Positions 26,915-35,352 of a stretch of 64,000 nt of DNA are shown piece by piece. The stretch is from DATMQA01 sp035566895 (GTDB lineage Bacteria > Verrucomicrobiota > Verrucomicrobiia > Limisphaerales > UBA8199): assembly GCA_035566895.1 (NCBI GenBank), contig DATMQA010000110.1, positions 1 to 64,000 on the forward strand. The letters run 5' to 3'. The notes beneath the pieces were generated by a model. It saw only the letters and a list, made by a program, of their open reading frames with translations, was not told the origin of the DNA and ran no database searches. The position numbers were made by a program, and so were the translations under genes. The number at the start of each line of letters is the position of its first letter. Position 1 is the first letter of the stretch.

Positions 26915-28837
26915 ATGCCCCCCGCCTACAAAATCGAGATACCAGACGTGAGTTATTTCGAGCGGCAGGTAGCCTGCCGCGTGGGCTGCCCGGTGCACAC
27001 GGATTCGGGCGGGTACGTGCAGGCTATCGCCCAGGGGCGCTACGAGGAGGCCTATATCATTGCCCGGCGCCCCAATCCCTTTGCCTCGATCTGCGGCCGG
27101 GTCTGTGCCGCTCCGTGCGAGGCCAAATGCCGCCGCGGCGCGCTGGATGCGGCCATTTCGATCCGCGCTTTGAAACGGTTCGTGTGTGAAAAGTTCGGCG
27201 TGGAGTCTGACGACTTCGACCTGAATCGCGTCTACCCGCAATTGCGCCAGAAGGACCGGGAGCGGCCGGGCTCGAGCCGGAAGGTAGCCGTGATTGGTGC
27301 GGGGCCGGCCGGTTTGTCTTGCGCCCACGAGTTGGCCTTGATGGGTTTTTCGCCGACGGTGTTTGAAGCCCAGGACGTGGCCGGCGGAATGCTGGTGCTG
27401 GGCGTGCCCGAATACCGGCTGCCTCGCGAGATCATCCAGGCGGAAATCAATGCGATTGCCTCGCTGGGGGTCGAGATTCGCCGCAACCAGCGGCTGGGCC
27501 GCGACTTTTCGCTAGCGGACTTAAAGCAACAAGGCTACGAAGCGGTGTTTTTGGGTATCGGCGCGCACAAAAGCCGCGACCTGGCGATCGAAGGGGTCCA
27601 ATTCGACGGGGTGCTGCGGGCCATCGAATTCCTGCTCAATGTCAACCTCGGGTTCCGTGTCACGCTGGGCCGCAAGGTCGTGGTGATCGGCGGCGGCAAC
27701 GTTGCTTTCGATGTCGCCCGTTCGGTGGTTCGCCAGACCGAGCAACTCGCCGGCATGAGCGAGGCGGAACTGCGCACCGCCTTGCACCAGGCAGCGACAG
27801 CGCTGGAACAGTTGACGGCGCGGGAACCGGAAGCCCCGGATGAAGTGCGCCTGGCGCTGGATGTTGCGCGGGAAGCCATTCGGAAGGGCGTTCCCGAAGT
27901 GCACATGTATTGCCTGGAGAGCCTCGATGAAATTCCAGCCGCCCGCGAGGAAATCGAGGAAGCCAAACAGGAAGGCATCCGCCTGCATACCCGGTTCGGC
28001 CCGCGGCGCATCTTTGGCCGGGAAGGCAAAGTCAGCGGCATCGAACTCATTAAGTGCAGCCGGATCTTCGATGAGAACCGGCGTTTCAACCCTCAATTCA
28101 TCGAAGGCAGCGAGGAAACCGTCGATTGCGACACCGTGGTGCTGGCCATCGGCCAGTCCGCCGACCTGGCTTGGGTTCGTCCCGAGGACGATCTCAAGCT
28201 TACTCCGCGCGGCACGTTGCAAACCGACTCAGAAACGCTCGCGACTTCGCGGCCGGACATTTTCGCCGGGGGTGACGTGGCCTCCGGGCCCAGAATCATT
28301 ATCACCGCTGTGGCGGAAGGCCAGCGAGCGGCTCGCTCGATTGCCAAATACCTGACCGGACGGGTGCCTGAACCCTCGCGCCAAGCGCGCATTACCAGCT
28401 ACCCGACCGAGAATTACCGGATGCCGGTTGATTATGAAAAGATGCCACACCGTTCGCCGCCGGTTTTGCCGGTGGACCGCCGCATCGGCATTGCCGAAGT
28501 TGAACGAGCCTACCCGCAGCCAGAGGCGGCCGTGCAAGGGTTGCGCTGCCTCCAGTGCCACATCAGCCCCATTTTCGACGGCGACAAATGCATCCTCTGC
28601 GGCGGCTGCGCGGATGTCTGTCCGGAGAACTGCCTGCGCCTGGTCGATGTCCTGGCAGTGCGGGGCGATGAGCAACTGCAGGCAGCGCTGCTGGCCCGAT
28701 ACGGGCGCGTGCCGCAAGCCGGCGAACACGCCGGCATCATCAAGGACGAGACCCGCTGCATTCGCTGCGGCTTGTGTGCGGTACGTTGTCCCACCGGCGC
28801 CATCACGATGGAAAGGGTGGAGTGGGTGCCGGCGTGA
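26915..28837 (+). CDS. GltD-like NAD(P)H:acceptor oxidoreductase with 8Fe ferredoxin tail
   Basis: 640 residues. The N-terminal part (20-75) holds CRVGCP and CGRVCAAPCEAKC, the [4Fe-4S] ligands of glutamate-synthase small-subunit-like proteins. An FAD Rossmann motif GAGPAG is near 128, a second NAD(P)-binding Rossmann motif is VIGGGNVAFD, and the FAD tail motif is IFAGGDVASGP. The C-terminus adds two ferredoxin clusters: Cys 559/562/565/569 region and Cys 615/618/621/625. The gene is directly upstream of Rieske, cytochrome b and cytochrome c genes, so it probably couples the quinone-reactive complex to NAD(P). No glutamate synthase large subunit is nearby. Confidence 0.9.
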   Translation: MPPAYKIEIPDVSYFERQVACRVGCPVHTDSGGYVQAIAQGRYEEAYIIARRPNPFASICGRVCAAPCEAKCRRGALDAAISIRALKRFVCEKFGVESDDFDLNRVYPQLRQKDRERPGSSRKVAVIGAGPAGLSCAHELALMGFSPTVFEAQDVAGGMLVLGVPEYRLPREIIQAEINAIASLGVEIRRNQRLGRDFSLADLKQQGYEAVFLGIGAHKSRDLAIEGVQFDGVLRAIEFLLNVNLGFRVTLGRKVVVIGGGNVAFDVARSVVRQTEQLAGMSEAELRTALHQAATALEQLTAREPEAPDEVRLALDVAREAIRKGVPEVHMYCLESLDEIPAAREEIEEAKQEGIRLHTRFGPRRIFGREGKVSGIELIKCSRIFDENRRFNPQFIEGSEETVDCDTVVLAIGQSADLAWVRPEDDLKLTPRGTLQTDSETLATSRPDIFAGGDVASGPRIIITAVAEGQRAARSIAKYLTGRVPEPSRQARITSYPTENYRMPVDYEKMPHRSPPVLPVDRRIGIAEVERAYPQPEAAVQGLRCLQCHISPIFDGDKCILCGGCADVCPENCLRLVDVLAVRGDEQLQAALLARYGRVPQAGEHAGIIKDETRCIRCGLCAVRCPTGAITMERVEWVPA

Positions 28838-28912
28838 AAGTCCAAAGTCCAACTCCGTGCGTCGCACCTTTGGACCGAGCGGGTTCCGACTTTGGACTTT
28901 GGACCTTTGACT
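28837..28912. repeat. Heptamer hairpin between the oxidoreductase and Rieske genes
   Basis: Left arm AAAGTCC AAAGTCC starts on the last base of the stop codon. The right arm GACTTTGGACTTT at 28888-28900 is its complement. Further TTTGGAC-like units run to 28912, 4 bp before the Rieske ATG. Confidence 0.75.
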
Positions 28913-28916
28913 TAAT

Positions 28917-29381
28917 ATGACGCAAATGCCTGAAGACAAACTGCAACGGCGGACGTTCCTTGCGCTGTCGCTGGGCTGGTGCTCCGCGTTGTTCGCGCTC
29001 GGGGCATCGTTGGCGGCCGCCAGTCGCTTTCTGGTGCCCAACGTGCTCTACGAGCCCGACCGCAGATTCAAAGCGCTTAAACCTGAGGATTACCCCGAAG
29101 GCCCGACGTTCATGCCCAACCTTCGGGTCTTCCTCTTCCGCAAAGGCAACAGCTTCCGCGCCGCGTCGGCGATCTGCACCCATCTGGGTTGCACGGTCAA
29201 CCTGGCCGGGAGCGGATTCCATTGCCCGTGCCACGGCAGTGTATTCGATCAAAGCGGCGTCGTGGTCAGCGGACCGGCGCCTTCGGCGCTGGCATGGTTT
29301 GAATTGGCTCTCAGCCGCGACGGGCATCTGGTCATCGACACGTCGCAACCGGTCAAGGCGGACAAATATCTGGTCGTTTAG
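28917..29381 (+). CDS. Rieske [2Fe-2S] protein
   Basis: 154 residues with an N-terminal membrane/Tat-like anchor (QRRTFLALSLGWCSALFALGASLAAA) and both Rieske cluster boxes, CTHLGC at 87-92 and CPCHGS at 103-108. It is the high-potential subunit of a bc-type quinol oxidase complex. It is followed after 6 bp by cytochrome b. The membrane anchor probably also serves as an uncleaved signal. Confidence 0.95.
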   Translation: MTQMPEDKLQRRTFLALSLGWCSALFALGASLAAASRFLVPNVLYEPDRRFKALKPEDYPEGPTFMPNLRVFLFRKGNSFRAASAICTHLGCTVNLAGSGFHCPCHGSVFDQSGVVVSGPAPSALAWFELALSRDGHLVIDTSQPVKADKYLVV

Positions 29382-29387
29382 TCTAAC

Positions 29388-30665
29388 ATGCTCAAGCGCA
29401 TCTGGAAAATGTTCAGGGACACGCGGCTCGGCCGCTCGATTTTTCGAATCGGCTTGCCGGAGAGCAACCTCGAGCGCTCCCAAGTAGCTATCTCGAGTTT
29501 CTTCCTGCATTTCCAGCCGGCCAAGGTCAATCGGCGGGTGTTGAAATTCCGCACCACGCTGGGCCTGGGCCTCATCTCCCTCTACCTGTTCCTCATCCTT
29601 GTCGTCACCGGCGTGTTACTGATGTTCTATTACGTGCCCGCGACGGATTACGCGTACCAGAACATGAAGGACCTGGAGTTCGTCGTCACGGCCGGGCAAG
29701 TCCTGCGCAACATGCATCGGTGGGCGGCGCACCTCATGGTGCTCTGCGCGGTGTTACACCTATGCCGAGTGTTTTACACCGGCGCTTACAAACCGCCCCG
29801 CGAATTCAATTGGGTCGTCGGGGTGTCCCTTTTACTGCTCACGCTGGCGCTGTCGTTCACCGGCTATCTGCTGCCCTGGGACCAACTCGCGTTTTGGGCG
29901 ATCACGGTCGGCACCAACATTGCCGGCTATGCGCCGATCATTGGCAAGAAACTCCAGTTCCTTTTCCTGGGCGGCCATGTGGTCGGGGAGTCGGCGCTCA
30001 TTCGTTTCTATGTCCTGCACGTGCTCGTTCTGCCGGGGGTTATCACGGTCCTCATTGCCGTCCATGTCTGGCGTGTCCGCAAGGATGGCGGCTTGGCCGC
30101 CCCCGCGGAGCCTCAGCCGAGCCAGGAAGAGCTGCCGGCCGCCCAGCTTCCCGGCACGAAGACTTATGGCCTGATGGAACTGGCAAGGGGCACCACCCCA
30201 ATGGTCGGGATCAAGCCTGAAGACGAGGTTTTCACCTGGCCGAACCTGGTTTTCCGCGAGCTGCTTTTATTTATGGCCGTCAGCGCCGTTGTCCTGGTGC
30301 TGGCGATCTGTTTCAACGCGCCGCTTGAGGAAATCGCCAATCCGGTTCATCCCCCCAATCCCGCCAAGGCGCCCTGGTACTTTTTAGGGTTGCAGGAGTT
30401 GGTTTCCTATTCGGCGCTATGGGGCGGGGTGATCATCCCGGCGCTGCTTGTCTTTGCGTTACTGCTTTTGCCATACCTCGACCGGCGGCGCGCCGGGGTA
30501 GGCGTCTGGTTTTCCAGGGAGCGCAAAACGGCGCTGACTTTGTTTACCATTAGCCTGATCGTAGCGGTCATCCTGACCGTCATCGGCACTTTCTTCCGAG
30601 GACCCAACTGGTCCTGGCAAACGCCGTGGAAACCGGCGCCGGCGGTTGCTGCTGAGGGTCACTGA
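29388..30665 (+). CDS. Cytochrome b (fused b6/subunit IV type) of a bc complex
   Basis: 425 residues. Bis-His haem ligands are H110 and H124 in helix B, and H211 and H226 in helix D, with the 14-residue spacing in helix D typical of b6-type proteins. The C-terminal subunit-IV-like part has KAPWYFLGLQEL in place of the canonical PEWY loop, as in many menaquinol-oxidising complexes. An insert after helix D (PAEPQPSQEELP) links the two halves. It oxidises quinol at the Qo site with the Rieske protein; the downstream multihaem cytochrome takes the place of cytochrome c1/f. Confidence 0.95.
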   Translation: MLKRIWKMFRDTRLGRSIFRIGLPESNLERSQVAISSFFLHFQPAKVNRRVLKFRTTLGLGLISLYLFLILVVTGVLLMFYYVPATDYAYQNMKDLEFVVTAGQVLRNMHRWAAHLMVLCAVLHLCRVFYTGAYKPPREFNWVVGVSLLLLTLALSFTGYLLPWDQLAFWAITVGTNIAGYAPIIGKKLQFLFLGGHVVGESALIRFYVLHVLVLPGVITVLIAVHVWRVRKDGGLAAPAEPQPSQEELPAAQLPGTKTYGLMELARGTTPMVGIKPEDEVFTWPNLVFRELLLFMAVSAVVLVLAICFNAPLEEIANPVHPPNPAKAPWYFLGLQELVSYSALWGGVIIPALLVFALLLLPYLDRRRAGVGVWFSRERKTALTLFTISLIVAVILTVIGTFFRGPNWSWQTPWKPAPAVAAEGH

Positions 30666-30675
30666 AAGCATGAAA

Positions 30676-30777
30676 TCCGAAACCCGAGACCCGAAACCCG
30701 AAAGAAGGCGGAAGGCCGAAATTCGAAGCCTCCCGCTGTTGATTGGCTTTTCGGCCTTCGACCTTCGGACTTCGGAT
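30676..30777. repeat. Heptamer hairpin between cytochrome b and the hexahaem cytochrome gene
   Basis: Left arm heptamers CCGAAAC, CCGAGAC, CCGAAAC, CCGAAAG (30677-30704). Right arm TTCGGCC, TTCGACC, TTCGGAC, TTCGGAT (30750-30777). The right arm is complementary to ATCCGAA and its neighbours on the left. Confidence 0.75.
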
Positions 30778-30797
30778 TTTGTGCGGCGGCTTGCGTT

Positions 30798-32189
30798 ATG
30801 AATGATTCCCTTCGCAAGTTATATCCCTGGTTCACGGTGCTCGGCGTGCTGGTCGGAGCACTGGTGGTAGTGGCTTTCTATAAGGACCAATTCCGTGAGT
30901 GGAAAGTCTGGCAGCGTAAATACATCAAGCTGGAGCAGGCCCGCGCCGCGACGCCCGAACAACGCTCGGAGGCCGCCCGCCTCCCGGCTGAGGTGCGCCA
31001 GTTTGTGTTGACCGAGCCGGACCGGGTGGACCGCTGCACGACCTGCCATGCGGCGGTGGAAGACCCCAGCTACGCCGGCCTGCCGCTGCCCCTGGCCTAT
31101 CACCCTTACCACGACCGCCACCCTTTCGACAAATTCGGCTGCACGATCTGCCACCAGGGCCAGGGCCGCGCCACCACGCGCGAAGCCGCTCACGGCCACA
31201 TCGAGCATTGGGACCGCCCCATGATCGAGATGAAATACATCCAATCCGCGTGCGCCAAGTGCCATCTGCCGGCGGACATTCCCAACGCGCCGCAACTGGT
31301 GCGCGGCCAGACGGTGTTCGAGGAAAGCGGTTGCATCGGTTGCCATAAGCTCCACGGCAGTGGCGGTATCATCGGTCCCGAACTGGAAAAAGTGGGCGCC
31401 AGCCGGAGTCCCGAATGGCTCATCAAGCATTTCAAAAACCCCGCGTCAGTCACGCCCGGTTCGTCTATGCCCCCCATCAAAGCGAGCGAAGCTGACCTCG
31501 AAGCCCTTACCCTTTACGTCCTGAGTTTCACCGGCGAACCTTTGAGCGCCTATTATGTTTCCATGAAAACTCTGCCCGGGATAGCCGCGGGCAGGCGTCT
31601 CTTTCAGGAGAAAGGTTGCCAGGAGTGCCATAGCCTCGCCGGCAAGGGCGGCACCATCGGCCCGGCCCTGGATGAAATCGCCAAGCGCCACGACACCCAG
31701 TGGATTATTGCCCACTTCAGAAACCCCCAAGCCATCACGCCCGGGACACTTATGCCCCAATTCAACTTTTCTGAGCAGGAAACCCGCGCGCTGACCGAGT
31801 TTCTGCTCTCGATGACCGATACGAACCTGGTCGGGTTCCTCAAGACGCCGGCGCTGATGACGCCGATTGAGCGCGGCAAAGATATCTACAAGAAGTATGG
31901 CTGCGCGGGTTGCCACGGTTCTGAAGGCCAGGGTGGCGTACCCAATCCCAATGCCAAGACCGCCCAACAGGTGCCCGGACTCAAATTTGTGTCCGAGGGT
32001 TACACCAAAGACGAACTCAAAAAGCGCATTCTGGATGGTCAGCGCGAAATCCCGGTCATGGACCCGAAAAAGCCCGCGGCGCCGCTCTACATGCCGCCGT
32101 GGCGCGGCAAGATCGCTGAAGGGGAACTCAATGATTTGATGGCCTATCTTAACAGCCTGGCTCCCAAGGGCGAGAAGCTCGACTTCTAA
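30798..32189 (+). CDS. Membrane-anchored hexahaem cytochrome c
   Basis: 463 residues: one N-terminal membrane anchor (WFTVLGVLVGALVVVAFY), then six haem sites CTTCH (C80), CTICH (C115), CAKCH (C152), CIGCH (C179), CQECH (C274) and CAGCH (C369). The last three sit in ordinary monohaem cytochrome c domains, two with IGP and (P)GT/SxMP distal-Met motifs. It presumably replaces cytochrome c1 as electron acceptor of the Rieske/b complex and may deliver electrons to the small cytochromes encoded upstream. It ends 6 bp from the convergent DUF1080 gene. Confidence 0.93.
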   Translation: MNDSLRKLYPWFTVLGVLVGALVVVAFYKDQFREWKVWQRKYIKLEQARAATPEQRSEAARLPAEVRQFVLTEPDRVDRCTTCHAAVEDPSYAGLPLPLAYHPYHDRHPFDKFGCTICHQGQGRATTREAAHGHIEHWDRPMIEMKYIQSACAKCHLPADIPNAPQLVRGQTVFEESGCIGCHKLHGSGGIIGPELEKVGASRSPEWLIKHFKNPASVTPGSSMPPIKASEADLEALTLYVLSFTGEPLSAYYVSMKTLPGIAAGRRLFQEKGCQECHSLAGKGGTIGPALDEIAKRHDTQWIIAHFRNPQAITPGTLMPQFNFSEQETRALTEFLLSMTDTNLVGFLKTPALMTPIERGKDIYKKYGCAGCHGSEGQGGVPNPNAKTAQQVPGLKFVSEGYTKDELKKRILDGQREIPVMDPKKPAAPLYMPPWRGKIAEGELNDLMAYLNSLAPKGEKLDF

Positions 32190-32195
32190 TCGTCT

Positions 32196-32876
32196 TTACT
32201 TCAACTCCTTGAGCTTCAGATTCCGGAACTCAACCCGATAGCCCTCCGATTCCACCGCAATGTACCCTTTTGGTGCTTCGCAAGAGTCATACGTGCAGAT
32301 GACGGCGCCATTGAGCCAGACGGTCAAGGTTTTGCCGCGGGCGCTCACCTCGACGGTGTTCCATTCACCGGCGGGTTTCATGCGGAGTTCGGTGGGCGAA
32401 AGTTTGAAGCGTTTCGGGTGGCCATCGACCGGTGACTGTCCAAACAGATACCCGCCGTCCATTGTGAGCTGGGCCTGGTGCCAGATTGCACCTTCGGCGG
32501 AATTGCGAATGAACACGCCGCTGTTGTAATTGCTTTTCCCGGAAGTAACCGGGGGGAAACGAAACTCGACATGGAAGACGCAATCCGCAAGTTCACGGTC
32601 GAAGCGGAGCATTTCGTGGCCCCCATCGCCGTCACAGACCAGCAGCCCGCTCCCGGGAGCGACGTGCCACTGGGCGCGGCCGAGGTGGTTGGTGGGCGGG
32701 ATCGGCACGCGCGTCCATCCTTTCAGGTCGGCTGCGGGTTGGATATCGTTCCACCCGGCCGGGTCGGCCAGCAGGGCGCTTTTGGTTTCGGTTTCTGCAC
32801 TGGTGGCCGCTGAAGGAGACAACGCGAGCACTGCGGAACAGGCCAGGAACAAAACGAAGTTTTTAAGGTTACGCAT
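32196..32876 (-). CDS. Secreted DUF1080 (3-keto-disaccharide hydrolase family) protein
   Basis: 226 residues with a signal peptide (FVLFLACSAVLALSPSAATSA) and a single concanavalin-like DUF1080 domain. It carries the typical NYNSGVFIRN, GEWNTVEVSARG and VEFRNLKLKEL strands. Family members act on keto-sugars or bind glycans in Planctomycetes and Verrucomicrobia. It is a single gene, convergent with the respiratory cluster. Confidence 0.88.
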   Translation of the reverse strand: MRNLKNFVLFLACSAVLALSPSAATSAETETKSALLADPAGWNDIQPAADLKGWTRVPIPPTNHLGRAQWHVAPGSGLLVCDGDGGHEMLRFDRELADCVFHVEFRFPPVTSGKSNYNSGVFIRNSAEGAIWHQAQLTMDGGYLFGQSPVDGHPKRFKLSPTELRMKPAGEWNTVEVSARGKTLTVWLNGAVICTYDSCEAPKGYIAVESEGYRVEFRNLKLKELK

Positions 32877-33031
32877 GGACGATTAATACGGCCCCTGCGT
32901 ACGGACAGCAAGAGCCGGGACGCGAGGACATGCAGGAGAAGCTCGGTTTTGACAGTGCTCATGAATTGTGGAATGAGGGACTTGCCGCGATTTTTCCTCC
33001 GGCGTCGGGTCTGAGCCTGAGGAGGGCACCC

Positions 33032-34063
33032 TCAGTTGGCACCTTGGAAATGGGGGGTTGCCTGGCGATGAAGCTTCCGAAGACCTGACCCCGGATTCTT
33101 CTCGGCTCCAGGCTTTGGCACGGTGGACTTCGGCCCGTGAACCGTGGACTGAGTGCCAAGGTCCGGCTCAGTCAGCCGCAAAATCTCCTCGGCAGCCGTG
33201 CAGAACCGTACCGGCACACTCGGCGAAGGGGTGCTATTCTGGTCTTCGCTGCCGGGTTCGCCGGCGTCGGCGATGCTGGCGACCTGGGCGACGACATTGC
33301 CCGCCTCATCGACAATAGGCGCGCCGCTGGAACCAGGAGCGAATTCTGCCGTCACGTTGAGGAAGAGGATGGGGCGTGTGAGCAACCCATTGGTTTTGCC
33401 GTGTTCGTCCACGACATCGTTTGACCGACGATTCAAACGCGCGACCATGCCCTGGGTGAACATGAAATAATAGCCGCCGGGATGGCTGAGGCAATAGACG
33501 CGTTCGCCCGGACGGATGCCCGTGCGCAGGGGCAGCGGTTTGAGGGCCGGCGCGTCGAGTTTGAGAAAACAGGTATCAGACTCGGTATCTGCCGCTAGCA
33601 CCGACCTCACCGGGAAAACATGGCCTTCCGCGTCCGAGGCGATGATGTATCCTTCCTTGACGTCTTCGTCCTCCGCAGCGACGACATGGCAACAGGTGCA
33701 GATTACACCCCCTTCACCTACGACAAAGCCGGCGCTGCTGTTGAAGTGCCAGCCGCCGCAATCGGGGCATTTGTAAAGGGTGCCGACGGCCAGGGTGCTG
33801 GCGAGCAGGCGGTCGTAGAGAACAGGGGCATCCAATTTCTGATGAGAAGGCGGGATGGATTTGACCGCGCAGCCCCTGATGTGAAGCTGGCGCCGGAAGA
33901 GGTCCACCGACAGGAGTTTGCCTTTGGCCCTGAGCCTTGCCCCGGCATCAGTGACCTTATCGACATACGCGTCGTCATCGATAATAAAACGCGGCGATTG
34001 GGCGAGGGCAACGGTTGTAAGGAGCACCGCCCACAAACTCAGACCTGCAATTTTGCGCATCAT
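33032..34063 (-). CDS. Exported trypsin-like serine protease with a zinc-knuckle-like motif
   Basis: 343 residues. After a signal peptide (LSLWAVLLTTVALAQ), a CPDCGGWHF motif (99-107) precedes a chymotrypsin-fold domain. The likely triad is H126 (ICTCCHVV), D163 (ESDTCFL) and S246 (APGSSGAPI). The C-terminal 60 residues are disordered and proline-rich, without PDZ domains. CHVV in place of the usual AAHVV is odd but keeps the His. Substrate unknown. Confidence 0.85.
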   Translation of the reverse strand: MMRKIAGLSLWAVLLTTVALAQSPRFIIDDDAYVDKVTDAGARLRAKGKLLSVDLFRRQLHIRGCAVKSIPPSHQKLDAPVLYDRLLASTLAVGTLYKCPDCGGWHFNSSAGFVVGEGGVICTCCHVVAAEDEDVKEGYIIASDAEGHVFPVRSVLAADTESDTCFLKLDAPALKPLPLRTGIRPGERVYCLSHPGGYYFMFTQGMVARLNRRSNDVVDEHGKTNGLLTRPILFLNVTAEFAPGSSGAPIVDEAGNVVAQVASIADAGEPGSEDQNSTPSPSVPVRFCTAAEEILRLTEPDLGTQSTVHGPKSTVPKPGAEKNPGSGLRKLHRQATPHFQGAN

Positions 34064-34148
34064 GTTTTCGAAGCAGAGAGATTAACCGGGTCAGCAGAGA
34101 ATCGCCACCCAAGAACGCGCGCGGCGAAGCCTCAACCAAAGAGTTAAT

Positions 34149-34263
34149 CAGGTTAACAGGGCTATCCTATCGACTCCACCTGCCACCACAGATGGTGTTT
34201 CGAACTGCTCGCGCCTGCCACCAATGGGGTTACTGGAGTCAATAGGATAGCCCTGCAGGTTAA
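34149..34263. mobile_element. 99-bp MITE-like element with 22-bp inverted repeats and an 8-bp target duplication
   Basis: The element proper is 34157-34255. The left end CAGGGCTATCC and right end GGATAGCCCTG extend to 22-bp inverted repeats with one mismatch. Directly outside both ends is the octamer CAGGTTAA (34149-34156 and 34256-34263), as expected for a staggered-cut insertion. It holds no ORF. It interrupts a 9-bp GGTTAA array: removing the element and one octamer restores the array. Confidence 0.8.
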
Positions 34264-34283
34264 ATAGGTTAATAGGCTAAATG
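34257..34283. repeat. 9-bp units AGGTTAAAT / AGGTTAATA / GGCTAAATG
   Basis: Right half of a 9-bp array that the MITE-like element split; related units (AGTTAATC, AGGTTAA) lie just left of the element. Confidence 0.65.
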
Positions 34284-34427
34284 GGGGGAACACGACTTGG
34301 GGCTACCGACACACCAAGAATTTGCGCAAGCTCAGAAATTCTGATGGATGGTTCGTGCAAGGACCGCAAAAAAGGCCAATTACCGGCTTGAGGAGCCAGC
34401 GCAGGCGATTAGGATGCGTGGCACGAA

Positions 34428-35300
34428 ATGAAGCGATTCGCGCCGCTTGCTTTGCTAATTATGTTTGTCAGCCAACCACGATCCATGTCCGTCCCCGGAC
34501 CGGAGCTGTTCACTCTCGATTACGACACGCCGGTCCATCCGGTGTTGCAAGCCAGGCTCGAAACGATCGACGCCGGGCTGCGGAGAAAGTATGAGATGAC
34601 AACAGACCAGGTGGCGGTTGGATTGCTGGATTTGAAAGGCCAGCGGCTGGCAATGATTCATCCCGACCGGGGCGAGTATGCCGCGAGCGTGGCCAAGCTG
34701 GGCATTTTGCTGGCCTATTTTGCATTGCACCCCGCGGCGGCGACCAACCTCGAGGCGAGCACCCGGCACGAGTTGGGGCTGATGATCAAAGCCTCGAGCA
34801 ACGAGATGGCGGCCAAATTTTCACGCGAGATGGGCCTCAAGCCGATCCAACAGGTCCTCAATTCCTACCATTTTTACGATGCCGGACATGGAGGAGGGAT
34901 TTGGCTGGGTAAACACTATGGCGAAGGGGGCGAACGCATCGGCGACCCGGTCGGAGACAATTCGCATGCGGCCACGGTCCGGCAATTGTTGCGCTTTTAC
35001 CTGCTGCTGGACCAGGACCGGTTGATCTCACCGGCGGCTTCGAAAACGATGCGCGAGATTTTCGCCTCGCCGGATATCCCGCATGACCCGATCAAATTCG
35101 TGAAGGGCCTGGCCGGCCGGGATGTGCACGTGCTTCGCAAATGGGGTTCGTGGGAAAACTGGCTGCATGATTCGGCGCTGATCACCGGCCCTGGGCGGCG
35201 CTACATCCTGGTCGGGCTGACGCATCATCCGAAAGGGGACGAGTACTTGGTGGAGCTGGCGAAGGCGGCGGATGATTTATTGGCCGGAAACACTGAATGA
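34428..35300 (+). CDS. Exported class A beta-lactamase-fold serine hydrolase, atypical
   Basis: 290 residues with a short hydrophobic leader. The SxxK motif is S87-V-A-K90 and an SxN-like motif is S123-S-N125. The third motif, normally KTG, appears as RKWGSW, and no classical Glu166 loop is obvious. The protein resembles the beta-lactamase-related serine hydrolases, many of which are not resistance enzymes. It might act on peptidoglycan peptides or esters. ATG 34428 is the first in frame. Confidence 0.8.
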   Translation: MKRFAPLALLIMFVSQPRSMSVPGPELFTLDYDTPVHPVLQARLETIDAGLRRKYEMTTDQVAVGLLDLKGQRLAMIHPDRGEYAASVAKLGILLAYFALHPAAATNLEASTRHELGLMIKASSNEMAAKFSREMGLKPIQQVLNSYHFYDAGHGGGIWLGKHYGEGGERIGDPVGDNSHAATVRQLLRFYLLLDQDRLISPAASKTMREIFASPDIPHDPIKFVKGLAGRDVHVLRKWGSWENWLHDSALITGPGRRYILVGLTHHPKGDEYLVELAKAADDLLAGNTE

Positions 35301-35352
35301 CCACGGGCCAACTTCAAATCCCAGGGCCGATATCCGAACGCCGAATTCGGCT

